Below are positions 1-12,892 of a stretch of DNA of 64,000 nucleotides, one piece after another. A program made the position numbers and the translations under genes. How positions within the stretch are numbered: the first letter of the stretch is position 1; the number at the start of each line of letters is the position of its first letter. Origin of the DNA: Oxytricha trifallax (taxonomy: Eukaryota; Ciliophora; Spirotrichea; Sporadotrichida; Oxytrichidae); NCBI GenBank assembly GCA_000711775.1, contig ARYC01001256.1, positions 36,688 to 100,687 of the forward strand. Direction: 5' to 3'. The notes under the pieces are model-generated. The model was not told the origin of the DNA. It did no database searches and saw nothing but the letters and a program-made list of their open reading frames with translations.

Positions 1-600
1 TAAAAATTGAAAGTAATTTTTTATTAAAAAATTTAAATAATTAACTTTTGATTAGGCATCTCATTTTTCAGAGGAAAAACAAAAGTATAGCATTCTATTA
101 AAACCTGCTAAAATCATTAATACATGTTAAGCATATTAATTGAGTAAAATATCTTTCTAAAATTAACCAATTAATACAGCTTATTATATAATTAATTAAC
201 CTTTTTTGTATGAATATATATATTTCGATTTTCAGGGAGTACACTTTCGTCAAATTAATATGTGAAATCTTAAATTTTCCCTTCCTCATTTTACAAAGAT
301 TTTTGTTGTTTCCACATTTAAATTAGTTTTTATAATTCTTTGAAGAATAGGGGGCTCATGCTCTAAGCAAGAGTGTAGTGTCTTTTAACTCTTGGATTTT
401 ACAAAGATCTTACAAATAATTAATTTTTAAAGAATTTTATGACAATCTACCTTAAACTAATTTACAATTATATATGTTATCTTACTAAATAGTGTCTACC
501 AATTTGAGTTAAATCAGTACTTGATTGAATTATAATTATTTAAAAATTATATATTCATTTTCATATTTAGTTTATACTAATAAAAATCATCTATTTCTAT

Positions 601-2936
601 ATTAATAACATATGATGGCAATATGCTACTCACTTTAGCAGAACTATTAAATTAAGTAGTCTCATTTGACCCTTATATGGCTAGAGTTATAGTGCTTGTG
701 TTGCTATTAATTCTGGAATTTTGAATTACTTTAGCATGAAAAACTAGTGGAGATAGGGAATCATTTTCTAGGGATATTCTGCCAACTATCAATGAGTTTA
801 CAATGCGTCTTGCCACGTTATTAATTAGATACTAGTAAATAACTAAGATTATTAAGTTTTATAAGAATTAATAAAATAGGAAATATTTTCAAAAAAATCT
901 TATATATCAATACTATGAAGATGAGGTTTTAGTCCGTTTTAATTTTCAAGTTGATATCCTCCATAGAAAAATTTACTAATATCTCTGCCTAGATTTTAAT
1001 CCAAAACAAATTTCCCACCAGGGTGATTCATTTTGAATTGTGAAACATCTATTGCAAAATAACATATTTTAAAATTATAAGTCTATGATTTCTCAATAAT
1101 AATTTAAGTAGATAATCATAAGAGATATTTGTAAAAAGATAACTGCTTTTATATGTAATAAGATTAAGTCATCTAAGATTACAAATTAGCTACCGTCTTA
1201 AACAGCTTTTTAATATTGATTCAAGGTGAATTTTTTATGAGTTATTTCAAAAGGATTTTCCTTATTCTTAAATCTTTGGTGGCTGACTTCAATTACAAAT
1301 ACTATAGTGAAGATCAAGCATAGATGAATAATTATTCGTAAATTTAATGATTCTATTATATTTTTAGAATTAGAAATTGTAGAATAATTGGTAATTTATC
1401 TTCCCAAGTTGTTGAATCGAACCAACTCGCATATTTAAGTGCGCCACTCAAAATAGAGCCCTAAGCCAATATTAAAATACTTAAACCAGCATATCTGTGA
1501 ATAGATTTAATTTGAAGAGTTAAATGAGTTTTCCAGCGAAGTCTATTCAGTATGCTACGAGTGAAAACTTATGAAAGAATGTTTAATATAAAAAAAAATT
1601 CAAAATACAATAAAAATAAATCTATTAATTATCCAAAACTCCACCTAAAATGATTACTGTAACCAACATAAAAATAGTGAAACCCACTATTTTGTGCCAA
1701 CCTTAAAATAAAAATTGTAATTATTTTATGTGAAAAATATGATAAAGCTATTATATTCATTTCCTGAATCATCCTTTTGCATAGCCATTGAACCCATCAC
1801 TAGAGTAATGATCCAAATCAAGGATCCTGACAAACGATGCACCCACATATTTAGTTTCCAATACACTTTTAAATATCTGTTAGAAGCTAGTTATACAAAA
1901 CCTAAGACACCCCAAGCAAACCACATCATAATACAAATAAAAACATTTTTTAAAAATATGAGTGCAAAATGTTAATCTATATTAGAAAATTTTTATATTG
2001 ATACATCAGCCATCCGTGGTAAACATAAAATTCTAAGTCTTCTTTTGCAAACGCATCGCTTGGGTTAAAAAGTGAAATTTCACCATCCTAATTTATTTAA
2101 ATTTAGAAAATTCCTCTATTAACTCTACCGTGATATTTCAATGATACTGTTTCATTTTCACCAAACAATCTTATTTAAATTAAAGAATTTATTACATTAG
2201 TTAAGGAATAATTTTAAAGAAAATCTGACTGCATAAATCAAATTGACAACTGAATCCTATAAATCAAGGTAATTAAGAAAAAAATATTCCAAATATTTTA
2301 TCACTACTAAAGTTCCTTACTGTTTTTATTATTTTCATTCACTTACCATTTAAAGTTTTTTGTTGAGTGCGTCATCAACTGTTGGTGTATAGGGTCTTAG
2401 GACTTTAGTAAAATTGACATGAGTGCTGTTTTACACAATTTCTTCAATAAACATATAAATTAATTTTTCTTATAATTTTAATTTAGATTTTTATAATTGA
2501 ATTTATTGAAGAAGGTTACTTTTATTCTAATTGAATAATCTCTAATTAATAATTTTTAAAGTTTAACAAGTTCTTAGATATTTTGAATAGTTGGTCGAGT
2601 AGCTTTAGGAGAATAATACTCAGCAACTTGAGATAGATCTCTGTCAGCTTAAAATATTAAGATATCAGCATTCGTCATTGAATTCCCAAAGCCCAGTCCG
2701 AAGTAACTTTTCTGGGGTATGACAACACTAAACTGCAAATACTTAATAGAGGAGTCCTAAATATCTGAGTGAGTAGAAAGTTCAACTGTAAAATTTTCAT
2801 TAAAAGTTGTTCTTAGAGACTGTTGTGAAGGGGTTTTGGGGTTGGATTAAGTGACTGCTAACTAAATGTTCAGTATAAGTGATACTGAAAATAGTAAGGA
2901 TAGATAAGCTGTTCGTCTTTGGCAAACCTTTATCAT
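601..2936 (-). CDS. FR1: DOMON-cytochrome b561-cytochrome b5-flavin reductase (3' part not seen)
   Basis: Read right to left with TAA/TAG as Gln. The start at 2936 opens a signal peptide (hydrophobic core LSLLFSVSLILNIQLAV), followed by a DOMON domain near 2760-2580 (YFGLGFGNSMTNADILIFQ). The b561 transmembrane region follows at about 1960-1400, with helices containing likely haem-ligand His (WVHRLSGSLIWIITLVMG, GWHKIVGFTIFMLV, IHRYAGLSILILAQG). A cytochrome b5 motif lies near 1070-930 (MNHPGGKFVLDQNLGRDIS), and the start of the FAD domain near 820-600. The NAD-binding CGPP motif present in the other three copies was not found, so the 3' end is off the window, displaced or lost. Frame changes between blocks indicate IESs or introns. 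Family knowledge suggests a membrane reductase passing cytosolic electrons outward; the substrate is unknown. Confidence 0.78.
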
Positions 2937-3112
2937 TTTAACTTAATTACGTAATTATAACTAAATATATGAATCTGATAAAGATTTATTAAAGCATCAG
3001 TAAGTTATTTAGGAAAATAAACTAAAATTTTAGTAAGTTATTTGATAAAATACATAAAAAAATAGAAAATCTTGATTTTTATAAACTGATATATTTTTGT
3101 CTCTTAATAATA

Positions 3113-5866
3113 TCAAAGTATATGAAATTATTAATCTTTTATACTCATTTTTTTCTTTATTTAATTGAAGAAAAGCAAAAAGCTTTCATTCATTTTGGGT
3201 GGTCCGCAAACAAATATTTGCTTAAGCTCCTTAATATTTTCACTTCTAACTGTCTTAATCTAATTTTCAAGATATTCTCTCTCCCAATGACTTTCTCTTT
3301 GATTTCTCATAGTGAGCTAGAAATTATTAATATTTCTTTATTTGCAGAGTTAACTGAATCCCTCAATCAAATCTTTACCAATATAGTGTTTTCGCTCATT
3401 CTAACTCATATGTAAGATTAATTTGAAGTTTTGGAGGTTTATAAATATTTCATTTGGATTGTTTATTAAATTAAGAACAAGTCGTAAGAGATAGCCAATC
3501 AAATCTTGAATAAAAATTATAAATTCTTAATATTTAAATAACGATTTTAATAATCTATCTTGTTTTTAGTTATATTTTAACACTAAATCTAAGAAGGGTA
3601 GAATACCAGTACCACCAATAAATAACAGATAAGTTCCTTCTAATTTATTGTTGCAATCAGGTATACAAGAATGCTGATCCTACCACTTTACATTGAAAAT
3701 GAGACCAAGCCCATATGGACCTCTTATATTGTAAGTATCTGTATCCGAGTCTGAATTATGTATTTATGATGAGAGACCAAGAGAATAATTCTTAATAGTC
3801 AAGTGAACTATATTCGTATAATAGGTACTTTCGAATTTTACATTCTTAAGATCACTGCCTAATAAAGCTTGCTTAAGAATATCTAAGTATTTTGGATAAA
3901 TATCACATTTCATTGTATGACAAAATGTATAATGACGTTAATGTAGAGGAAGGGAAGGTGTTGTTACAATATAATGAAGAGCAAATTATTTTGGATCATT
4001 GATATTAAATTTGTGAGATTGGCTAATAATCTATGGTTAAAATCGAAAGGTTAAAGTAGAGCTGCTAATATAATAACTTTTCTAAATTTTGAATTGATTA
4101 TCGATGTAAAATTCTCTCTTAAATTTTCCTATTGACAAGTTATTTATAGCAAATTTAAAAGCTGCTAATGAGTGACTATAACCCATTTTGTCTGGAATAT
4201 AATTTTCGAAAGTAAAACCTCCATAGAAATATTTGGAAATATCTTATCCAATATTAGATTGCATTAAAAATTATCCTCCTGGATGATCTAGTTTATATTT
4301 TCTCACATCTAATACCACATCGTCTAATAACATTAATTGCTCTCCTTTATTTACTTTTTCGTAATAATCATCAATAGTTAAGGAAGTTTTTATAGAATCT
4401 GTTGAAGGGATTTCACCCTTATTAATTTTACATATGTACCAATCTAAACCATAGATCATCAATCCCTCTATAACTATAAGTATAAAATATGCTTGATAAA
4501 ACCACAGCTATGTAGCCCCATTATAGAAACTATAAATTCCTGAGAGAATAGCCCCTTGACTAACAAAGAGTACTAAATACGCTAAATTTGCATGTTACTA
4601 CTTCATTTTGATAATCTCTTTATGATTTCTTTTCATAGCAAACATTCTATCTCTTGTTTTCTTCCCAAGAAAAATTAGTAACATTGAGAGAAAGAGTGTT
4701 GCTACTCCAAATAAGTGATGTTTATCTTTGTAGTTTATTTTCCAATTAGATTTTCTCCAACCAAATCCTAAATTATATGTCATTCTTTAAATTTTCAAAT
4801 TTAATAATCATTTAATAATCCAGCATAAAACATAGTAAAAGCTCCTATTAAAGTACCACAAAATACATGTAACGCATAGTTATTATGATTGAAATACTTA
4901 ATATAACGATTACTGACTATCATTATAAAGGCTAATATGTTCCATGAAAAAGTTAAGACATAACCATGCCACCTAAAGAAAAAAGAATAATCTGATTCTT
5001 CAACTTCTATAGGCAGCTACTCCATGTAAGTAATGCCAAGTTGTTCAAGGGGTTTTGGGGTTTAAAATTGAATTTTAAATAAACCTCTTTGTTATAAAGA
5101 GTGAAGTTCTATTGTTTCAGTTAAAGGCACGAATGCCCACATCAAATCTATCTCTTAATAAATAGTTCATATAATTTAGAACATTAAAATAAAATTAAAT
5201 TGTTAAGTAACTTTTTATTTTAAACCTCTTTGTCTACTTCAGCTTAATAATCAAAAGTGTCATTATTTTAGAGTGCTCTTAAAATATTTACCCTTGCATA
5301 TGTAAAATTGGCTTAGTAGCTTATTATTTCCCAATCTTACTGTCTATCATAATTTGGTACCTCATAGTCCTCAGACCACATGTCTTAAACTTATATTGTG
5401 CCATTTAAATGTGCATTAAGAATCACCATGTCACTATAATTTAATAAATATACTCGTTCTACATACTGATTGTATTTTATAATGATTTAACAATACCAAA
5501 CATATTCTTGCCAAAACCTATCCCTAAATAAGAATGTAAAGGGATCTCTATTTCAAACATCATATGCGTATTATTAATTAAGTGCGCGTTAAAAGACCAG
5601 GGTTGCATGTCAATTCTGAAATAATTTATGCTCGTATTTTACTCTTAAAAACTATCATTACCCTGATCTGGTTCATTTATTTGGAATAATTATTATAGAG
5701 AAAATAAAATACCCCATAATAAGATTTATCTATATAGTTTTATAAAAATATTAACATTCTTATTATATAAAATATTATCATTTCTTTTTACATAATCTTG
5801 CTGTTATGCATAGGATGACAATTATATGCTCAAAATGAAGAAAATAAGTATTTTGAGCTGATACAT
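3113..5866 (-). CDS. FR2: complete DOMON-cytochrome b561-cytochrome b5-FAD/NAD reductase
   Basis: The start at 5866 gives a signal peptide (MYQLKILIFFILSIQLSSYA). A DOMON domain follows at about 5650-5260 (SYLGIGFGKNM, then SDMVILN after an interruption), then b561 helices at 5010-4490 (KDKHHLFGVATLFLSMLL, YALHVFCGTLIGAF). One long island (about 4460-3560) carries cytochrome b5 (VVLDVRKYKLDHPGG) and the FAD-binding region (NIRGPYGLGLIF, then YLLFIGGTGILPFLDL). The C-terminal NAD motif is IFVCGPPKMNE near 3210, and TGA at 3113-3115 ends the protein. Domain order matches FR1, FR3 and FR4, and it lies head-to-tail with FR1. Expected role: single-chain electron transfer across a membrane, with NAD(P)H, FAD and b5 on the cytosolic side and DOMON outside. 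IES positions inside the DOMON and before the last block are only approximate. Confidence 0.87.
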
Positions 5867-6179
5867 TATATTTTTCATTTCAATAGTTTAGCTATAGCTG
5901 CTAGTATTCATATTTAGATTTTAAAATTAGTTTCAATTTTAAATATATATAATTTTAAACCTATTTTAAATTAAGGATTATGAGTAGATTTATTGTATAA
6001 TTTGTGGATCTTTGTTTTTTAAATTGTTATTTAATTATATTGGAAATATTTTAATTAAATTAAGGTGAATTATAATTTAGCTTATTCTTAATAGTTTAAT
6101 TAAGTCGCAGTAGTCCAAAATGTATAAATTGCTTAGTTTATATATGCCTAATACTTAAAATAAATTAATCTATTGTATA

Positions 6180-9100
6180 TATTAAATATTATGCCTATTA
6201 TTTAATGTAATATATATACTTATTGGATTTGTTCAAATCCAAATTCAAAGCACTAAATTATTGATTATTACTATTCGAATGATCAATTAATACTTATTAT
6301 TATTTAAATATAAAGTCCTCATTGTGGAACTGTAAAAAGAACATTTTTCTTTTTGGATTTAAACTTCATATTTTACAAATAATACAATTATTAATTGAAC
6401 TGTAATATTTATGAAAAATCTTCCATTTTTAGGATTGTTTAAACATGACATTTTTCTTTCACTTTTAATCAAAATATAAATCGTTTAAATTATGACATTA
6501 TTTAAAATAACAATCTATGGAAATTTACTTAACCTAAAAAATTTGAAAGGTTACTAATATGTTCTCAAATTGTATTAATTATTCTTTACATTGAAAAAAA
6601 TCATAATTTATTTTTCTAAGTATAAAAATTTAGTAACTTTTGAAATTCAACAGTTTATTAAATTCATTGAAGTTATTGAATAAATAAAAGGTTTGCTAAT
6701 ATTAATATATACTATATTTTTAAAAAAATGATTTGAAATTATTCCATTAAGTACAACTACTCTCAATAATTATAATAATTTAATTTAGTACTTATTGGTT
6801 GAGAAAACGGCAATTATTATTTTTTAGTTACACCAGTGGAATTTAAACTATTTTAGGAAAGAATTAAATCGCCTTTTTATTCCAATATTTCTTGTGATTC
6901 TTAATTCTCAATATATTATTTATTTTGCCCTGAATTGTGATTGTCATTTAATTAATTTTTTAGTATTGTAAATATGACTTCAGGTTAAGCTTTATCTTCT
7001 CTATTTTTCAATTAAAAAGGATAAAAAATATATTAGTTTAAATTCATGAAAAATTAAATATATTAAAATATTTAACCACCCTTTGATATTTTTCTCTTCT
7101 ATGATTACTTTTTAAATAATTCTTTATATAATAACATTAAATTATAAATGGTTTTAAAAACCAGAAAAGCTAAAAATTAAATGATTTACTAAATGAAAAA
7201 AATTGTTTCATGCAATTATTTTAGATTTATCGCCTCTTTAAAATTTTACTAGGATTAATTTAAAATTTAAAATTCGCTATGTTTATTAAGGAACTCTGAT
7301 TGTAAGATTTCTAATATATCTATAATTGGCATTTATTAAATCTTTTATTAATGTAATTTCAAAATTTAATATACTCTTGTAATAAAATTTACTGAATAGC
7401 CTTATTAAATATTTACATTTTAATTTCCTGCGAGTAAACCCCTTTTTATTTATTCACTTTCTTTACTAAGATTTGTTATGTTTTTTTATTATCTAATTTC
7501 ATTCTTTGGATCCAAAATTTCTTAATTTTTCATTAGTTTATCAAGATATAGAATGTACTTTTGAGTTTATTGTTCAATGATATTGTAGCTTTCATTATTG
7601 CAAAAAAAAAATAATTAATAAAAATAAGAGTTTTTTATAGAAATACATAAATTCTTATTTAAAGTTTTTTAAATAGAAATAATTTTTAGCAATATTATTA
7701 TCTGAGCTAGAGTTTAATTCACTTTAAGAGTGAAGCTATTTTTATTCCTCATTTATAATGTTTAATTTGAAGTTTTATCTAAGATCCTAGATTTCTCTAT
7801 TAACAATAATTGTGTTCAAATCGTGCTTAAGTTTTCTATGAGAGTTTTAGTGCTCCATGAAATCATCACAATCTTCCTCTGAATCAAATATGAACTCTGA
7901 TATAAAAAATAAACCTATTTTTATTATTTATTTGCGAACATTTGCTTATATAGGTTTTTTTAAAGGATTTTATTGAAATAATTTCTAAAATCCAAATCAA
8001 TATAAGGATAAAGGTTGATATTATTTAGAAGTTAAATTATTCTTATAATAAAATAAAAATTTCGCTAAACTTTAAAATTCTACTCTATATCACTGAGATA
8101 AAAAAGCTTATAAAGTCTCTAAAATATAAAATTGGGCATAGTGTTAGACCATAAAAAGATTTTCAATTTTTATATCTGATACAGAACAGCTTGATTAGAA
8201 CTTTTACTTAAACAGAGAATCAAAACCCCAAAACCCCTTAATGAGGTTTATAAGTGCTTTGATTGATGAGGGTAATGTTGGGGATTAGGGTTTCTTATCT
8301 TGATTAATTTCATTTTTGTTGTTAGATTCATTTTCATTTTTTATTTTCATGGTTGAGATCTTTATTCTTTTATTTTTTATGATCACTAAATCTATGTAAA
8401 TATTATGTTCAAATTATTCCACTACGAATATTTCAATGATAGCACTTTACCTATTTGCATTACTTATTTAATTAAAATAGTCAGTTTGTATGAAATCCTC
8501 ATTCCTTAATTCTTAGGGACTCCATTTTTTAAAACATTTTGGTACTAATTTAGTTTTAATTTTTTAGTACATGGTTCTAATTAGGTTTTAAATCAAATTA
8601 GAACTTTTGCATTAAAACCTCATTAGTTTAAAACTCGGTACTAATTAAGTTTTGGTACTATTAAATTGGTACCAATTAAAATTAAACGAATTTAGTACTG
8701 GTACTAATTAAATATAAACAAATTTAGTACTGATTTAATGGAATTTAATTGGTTAAAATGGAAATCCATCTATGAAACTTGTTACAAATTCTGCAAACTT
8801 TCTCCACTAAGCTTTACAGGATTGACCTCCTATAAGATGGCCATATTTAATAGGTGACTAAAATTTTATTAAAAGTAGAAATACAAAAATTTAAGTTTGA
8901 TCTCCATTTATAAAAATTTTACAAACAAAACATGACTACCGTGAGTCTATCATATACCTAAAAATCACTCATTTTATGCATATTTTACATTTATATTTTA
9001 CTTAAGCTACCTAAAATTTTTATACAGTACTTAAATATGTAAATATAGAAAGTAAGCGGAAAGAAAAGAAAGTATTTTATTGATTATGAAAAAGTTTTAT

Positions 9101-9840
9101 AATAAAAATTTCAAAAATATTTCTGCAAAAACGCAAAATTTTTGAAAAGATGTAATCATTAATTTTCATAAAAACCATCAATAAATATGATAACTTATGA
9201 AAAAAATGTAAAATAGAAAAATTAGCATCCGAAACTTACCTCTTTCTAATAAAAATGCTATAGTGTATACATAAACATAAAAATATATAAGTTGAATATA
9301 AAAAAAATGATCATATAAAACTTCCCTATTTTTATAACTAGAGTGAAATTAATGCTTAAAATCAAAAAGAAACCCTAATCCCCAACATTACCCTCATCAA
9401 TCAAAGCACTTATAAACCTCATTAAGGGGTTTTGGGGTTTTGAATATTTGCTGGCAAATAATATATTATTTATTAAAACTTAGTAAAAAAAAAAAATCAA
9501 TTTTTTGGCAACATTCTTGGTTGTTATTTACTAGCTTGCTGCATTAGTATATTCTGGAATAATTCTTTTTTTCTCAGATTAATTTGAAATGAGAAAATAT
9601 TATGACAAATCTTACTTTACTTTTTAACATTATAAATAATTTTATTTTAATTAATAAAAAATAATAATATTAACTAACTATAGTTTAATCTTCGTTGAAT
9701 TCTTGGCAATGTAATTTTTCGATAAACGGGTTCCTTATGACTTCAAATTAACTATCACTATTTTAGATTCTTCCCAAGATTAAAGAATTCATAAAAGTTC
9801 TGTCAACTTTCTTGGGAACCTCTCTAATTAGTTATTATTC
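6180..9840 (-). CDS. famB1: unknown conserved protein, interrupted by a C4A4-ended element
   Basis: No known family was recognised. Islands match famB2 (14760-16610) in the same order: FEVIRNPFIEKLHCQEF (about 9750-9700), DLSQYFLISNQSEKK (about 9600), an acidic FIFDSEEDCDDFMEH (about 7900), and MSCLNNPKNGRFFINIT (about 6450). A 70-nt GT-AG intron (6330-6399) splits the last block; splicing gives NITFHNEDFIFK, parallel to EITFLNEDFL in famB2, whose intron is at the same place. The element at 8221-9442 sits between the second and third islands, where famB2 has only about 120 bp. Both ends are estimates: the start may lie right of 9840 and no stop was fixed near 6180. The paralogy, not the function, is the firm part. 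Confidence 0.6.
8221..9442. mobile_element. Non-autonomous TBE-like element with C4A4 inverted terminal repeats
   Basis: The left end begins CAAAACCCCAAAACCCC and about 76 bp, through GGGGATTAGGGTTTCTT, is repeated in inverted orientation at the right end. The element is flanked by AAT on both sides (8218-8220 and 9443-9445), the 3-bp ANT type of target known for TBE transposons. The interior is AT-rich with no transposase frame, so it would be mobilised in trans. Between 8565 and 8735 it carries short direct and inverted copies of GGTACTAATTAA. It lies inside famB1, between two coding islands, so precise excision or deletion with the surrounding IES would be needed to make a functional gene. 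Confidence 0.85.
8565..8735. repeat. Cluster of GGTACTAATT-type short repeats
   Basis: Several direct and inverted copies of GGTACTAATT or TTAGTACC (for example GGTACTAATTAAG, GGTACCAATTAAAATT, GGTACTAATTAAATA) occur within 170 bp inside the C4A4-ended element. They could be protein-binding sites or simple satellite growth. Nothing in the sequence shows a role. Confidence 0.55.
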
Positions 9841-10551
9841 ATTAATTTGATAAGAATTATGAATTCAAATATTGTAATTTTTATTCTTTAAAGTTTAAAA
9901 TTAGAAATTTATCAAATTTTATAAAATAAATTATTAACATGTTATGTTATTACACATATAATTAAATGATTTTAGCAATAGACTTAGTGACATGTATCGG
10001 TGTCCATAGGTAATTAATTTAATGTTTATAAGATTAAAATAATATTATTTAAATACTTTTAATTTGTAAATTTAATAGAAATTATTCAAGATTCACTTAT
10101 AATAAAAGATATTAATTTGATCAAATAATATAGTAGCAAATCAGAAAAATGAATTGATTTAAAAAAATAAAATTTTTTTAAAAAATAATTGTAAATCTGA
10201 AAACTTCAAATAGCATTTTTTATATATAAAAAATAATATATTTTTTTAATCATTCTTATAAAATTCTATTTTAGTAGTTTTATTTGAAATACTGTAATTA
10301 TATACAAATCTGTTAAATTCTTTATTTTGTCTTTAAGTTTTTCATATTGAATACAAATTTAAGTGTCATTAATTCAATAAATTGAAAATTTTCTAATATC
10401 TCCTATATATTTTCTAGTAATATATATATATATAATTTATTTAAATATTGAATATTAATATATTCAAATATATTAAACATTCCCTCTTTTAGATTGTGAT
10501 TAAAATTTATATTTGACATAATTTAATAATTATAATTTTAAATATTTAAAT
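9446..10551. other. 5' islands of famB1, then AT-rich spacer
   Basis: The left part (to about 9840) holds the famB1 islands. From about 9850 to 10551 the sequence is strongly AT-rich, with an (AT)n tract at 10425-10440, and no coding island or inverted repeat was recognised. It may hold the left flank of the transposon carrying the next gene. Confidence 0.45.
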
Positions 10552-11596
10552 ATGAAAAGTATGGAAATCCCATTATGTATCACTAATGCAATACTTTTAC
10601 TTAGGTTTCATAATAAAAAACCGACTGAATAATCTCAGATTTTTGAATCTTATACGAATATTTCTAAAATTATTAAACTTTCTAAAAATATAATTAGAGA
10701 CATCTGTATTTCTAAAATTAATGGTCAAGTTCATAGTAGTGCTTGTAGAACGACCAGGAAACAATAATTGCCTGATAATTAATTATAATTTATAACTTCT
10801 TAACAATTCCTCTAAGATCAGTAGCATCTATCAATTTAAGCAAAGTCACTCTATATAAATAAATTATACCCTAATCATTTGTTAAGTCCAAACTAACTAA
10901 GAATGATATACAAAAAATCTGGAATAAAGTTTAAAAATGTTAGGAAAAGATATCACATTACATTCCATAAATAACATAAAATAAATTAAGAAAGATTCAA
11001 GCAATTTAGTTTACTTCTTTCTTAAGGAATAAAAAAAGAAAATTATCTTTATTGATGAAATCGTCTTCAAACCTTATTCTTAGAAATTTAAGGCTTGGTC
11101 AAATAAATATCAAAATTGCGAACTGTAATAATTAGGAATTAAATAATAAACTATTTCTGCAATAGTATGCATCAGCGAGGATTATGGACTAGAATATTAT
11201 TACACATAATTAAAATCAATAAAAAAACAGGATTTCCAAGATTGCCTTGACGGCCTCTACAATTATTATTAAAATCAGGAAGTTCATTTATTTATGGATA
11301 ATCTCAAATTGCATTAATCAAAAGAAGTGAAGAGATAAGTAGAAAATTATAATTGGAAAATAATTTTCAATGCTCCTTATTCTTCATAATATCATTGCAT
11401 TGAAGAAGTTTTTTCTTTAATAAAAAGGAGGTACCGATACTTATTGCAAAAATTAAACTTCAAATTTACGAAAAAAAGACATTTTGACATTATTAATGAC
11501 TCTATAGAGTGTGCAACAAAACAATAAATATAATCAATTATAAAGAGATATTTTAAAATTCTAGATGAGTATGTTAAAGCTTGCAATTAAAAATGA
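10552..11596 (+). pseudogene. Tc1/IS630-type DDE transposase with one frameshift
   Basis: Read with TAA/TAG as Gln. The start at 10552 opens an N-terminal helix-turn-helix-like part, then a basic region (KSGIKFKNVRKRYHITFHK). After a run of A near 11030 the frame must shift once to continue. The catalytic core is then clear: first Asp in KIIFIDEIVF, second in HLFMDNLKLHQS, and Glu in SSQYHCIEEVFSLIKRR, with 34 residues between the second Asp and the Glu (DD34E). TGA at 11594-11596 ends a protein of about 347 residues, normal for this superfamily. It differs clearly from the TBE transposase at 62921. Terminal inverted repeats were not found. The frameshift suggests an inactive germline-limited copy, but a sequencing error in the poly-A run cannot be excluded. 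Confidence 0.8.
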
Positions 11597-11705
11597 AATT
11601 TAAAATTAATTTAAATTATAATAATTTATAACTAAACTCATATATTAAATTTAAATTATTTACTGGTCCCTGACACATTTTCTCTATTTGAATTTTGTTA
11701 CTCTA

Positions 11706-12625
11706 TCATAAAATTGTTGCCTTCATTTTTATTATAATTAGTTTAAAGCTCAAAATTTTTCTCTTTTTAGTCATTTGCCTTCTAGACTTAGATTAAACTT
11801 TCAACAATGCAGTCCCTTTACCTTTTTACTCTGTAAAATTAATTAAAAATATACAAAAATTATTACTAGAAAAGAATGGTTCTTGCTATATAGCTTAATA
11901 AATTTCATCCCTTATTGCAATTGCATCTTAATTTTAATAATTAATTTGGCTTTGATTTCTCAACCTGTTTTATGCTTAAACAGTTTCTTAAATATATTGT
12001 GGGGCTAGAGTTCCAATTATTTTAAAAAAAAAATCTCTTTCTGGAAGTTATGGAGAGTCTTAATAATAATTTAAGTGTCTCATTATATTATTGTCATTTT
12101 TAACCTAATCCAAGATATTTTAAATCTTAAGTTCTGGATTGTGAGGGACATCTATATTAATTATATTTTTTGATTTAATTAAAAATTTTGACCCTTGCAA
12201 AAAATCTTTAATGAATCTCATCGTAGTATTTTTATACTATGGTAAGCAATAACCTTCTAAAGAATTTTAAGAAATACCATAAACTTACAATGAAATTTTA
12301 AAAACGTGTACCAATCATATTTAGAGGTGAGTTTGCCATCAAACATTCTTGAGTCAATAGCTTAAATATTTTATTGTTAAACCTCTTCAACACCTTCCAT
12401 TCCAAAAGCAATTTCGCTAAAATCTAAATAAAATTTTAATTATTTAATAAGTATAATAGAAAGTTCTTTTATAGTACTTTAATGACGAATTTGTGGATAA
12501 AAAATTATTACATAGTATAATTTAGAAGGCTAGGTACCAAATCATGAATCTTAGAAAATTCTATTTAGAATTATTGTAATATCTAATAGTCTCAACCAGG
12601 GAATCCTTAATTTAATGGCTACTTT
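11706..12625 (-). CDS. Unknown protein with basic C-terminal tail
   Basis: Not recognised. Islands read leftwards: an upstream piece near 12600 (YQILQQFQIEFSKIHDL), one at 12430-12270 (DFSEIAFGMEGVEEVQQ and SRMFDGKLTSKYDWYTF), and a long open island from about 12160 (NPELKIQNILDQVKND, then ERDFFFKIIGTLAPQYIQ). A possible 36-nt GT-AG intron near 11860 joins QQEPFFS to KQKGKGTALLK. The C-terminus is Lys/Arg-rich (SKSRRQMTKKRKI) and ends at TGA 11706-11708. The first island contains an in-frame TGA at 12592-12594 where Trp would fit (FPG-x-DYQ). It converges tail-to-tail with the transposase gene on its left. Confidence 0.55.
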
Positions 12626-12835
12626 TATTATAATATATAAATTATATTAATATTTATAACAGGATGAACAAGAAGTGAATCTTAAATTATAAATGTTATT
12701 AATCTTTATAATTTTATTAAAAATTATATAATACAACTTCTATTATAACACAATTGTTTTTCTTATCTGTTTGTTGAATTTTTACATCCAAAAAATTTAA
12801 ATATTGATTTTAAATTATAATAATTAATTGAGTCC

Positions 12836-12892
12836 GTTACCTACTTTTAAAAGTAGGTAACGCGTTACCTACTTTTTAAAAGTAGGTAACGC
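12836..12892. repeat. Two adjacent 26-27 bp perfect palindromes
   Basis: GTTACCTACTTTT followed by its exact reverse complement forms a 26-bp palindrome (12836-12861). After GC comes a second copy with one extra T (12864-12890), again followed by GC. It lies about 100 bp upstream of the start of the zinc-finger/pseudokinase gene (12989). It could be a paired operator for a dimeric factor or a hairpin pair; no homologous copy was noticed elsewhere in the window. Confidence 0.85.

Noticed and set aside
1..600. Missing C-terminal NAD domain of FR1
   Set aside because: No CGPP-type motif was found on either strand here; the frames present look random.
2830..2841. GGGGTTTTGGGG, as at a transposon or telomere end
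   Set aside because: On the minus strand it is coding within FR1 (SNPKTPSQQ, directly after the signal peptide), with no inverted partner or target duplication.
3122..3415. Plus-strand 97-residue frame
   Set aside because: Antisense shadow of the FR2 C-terminal island carrying VCGPPKMNE.
5049..5060. Second GGGGTTTTGGGG
   Set aside because: It falls inside or at the edge of the FR2 reading frame (TPKPLEQLG) between DOMON and b561, without an inverted partner.
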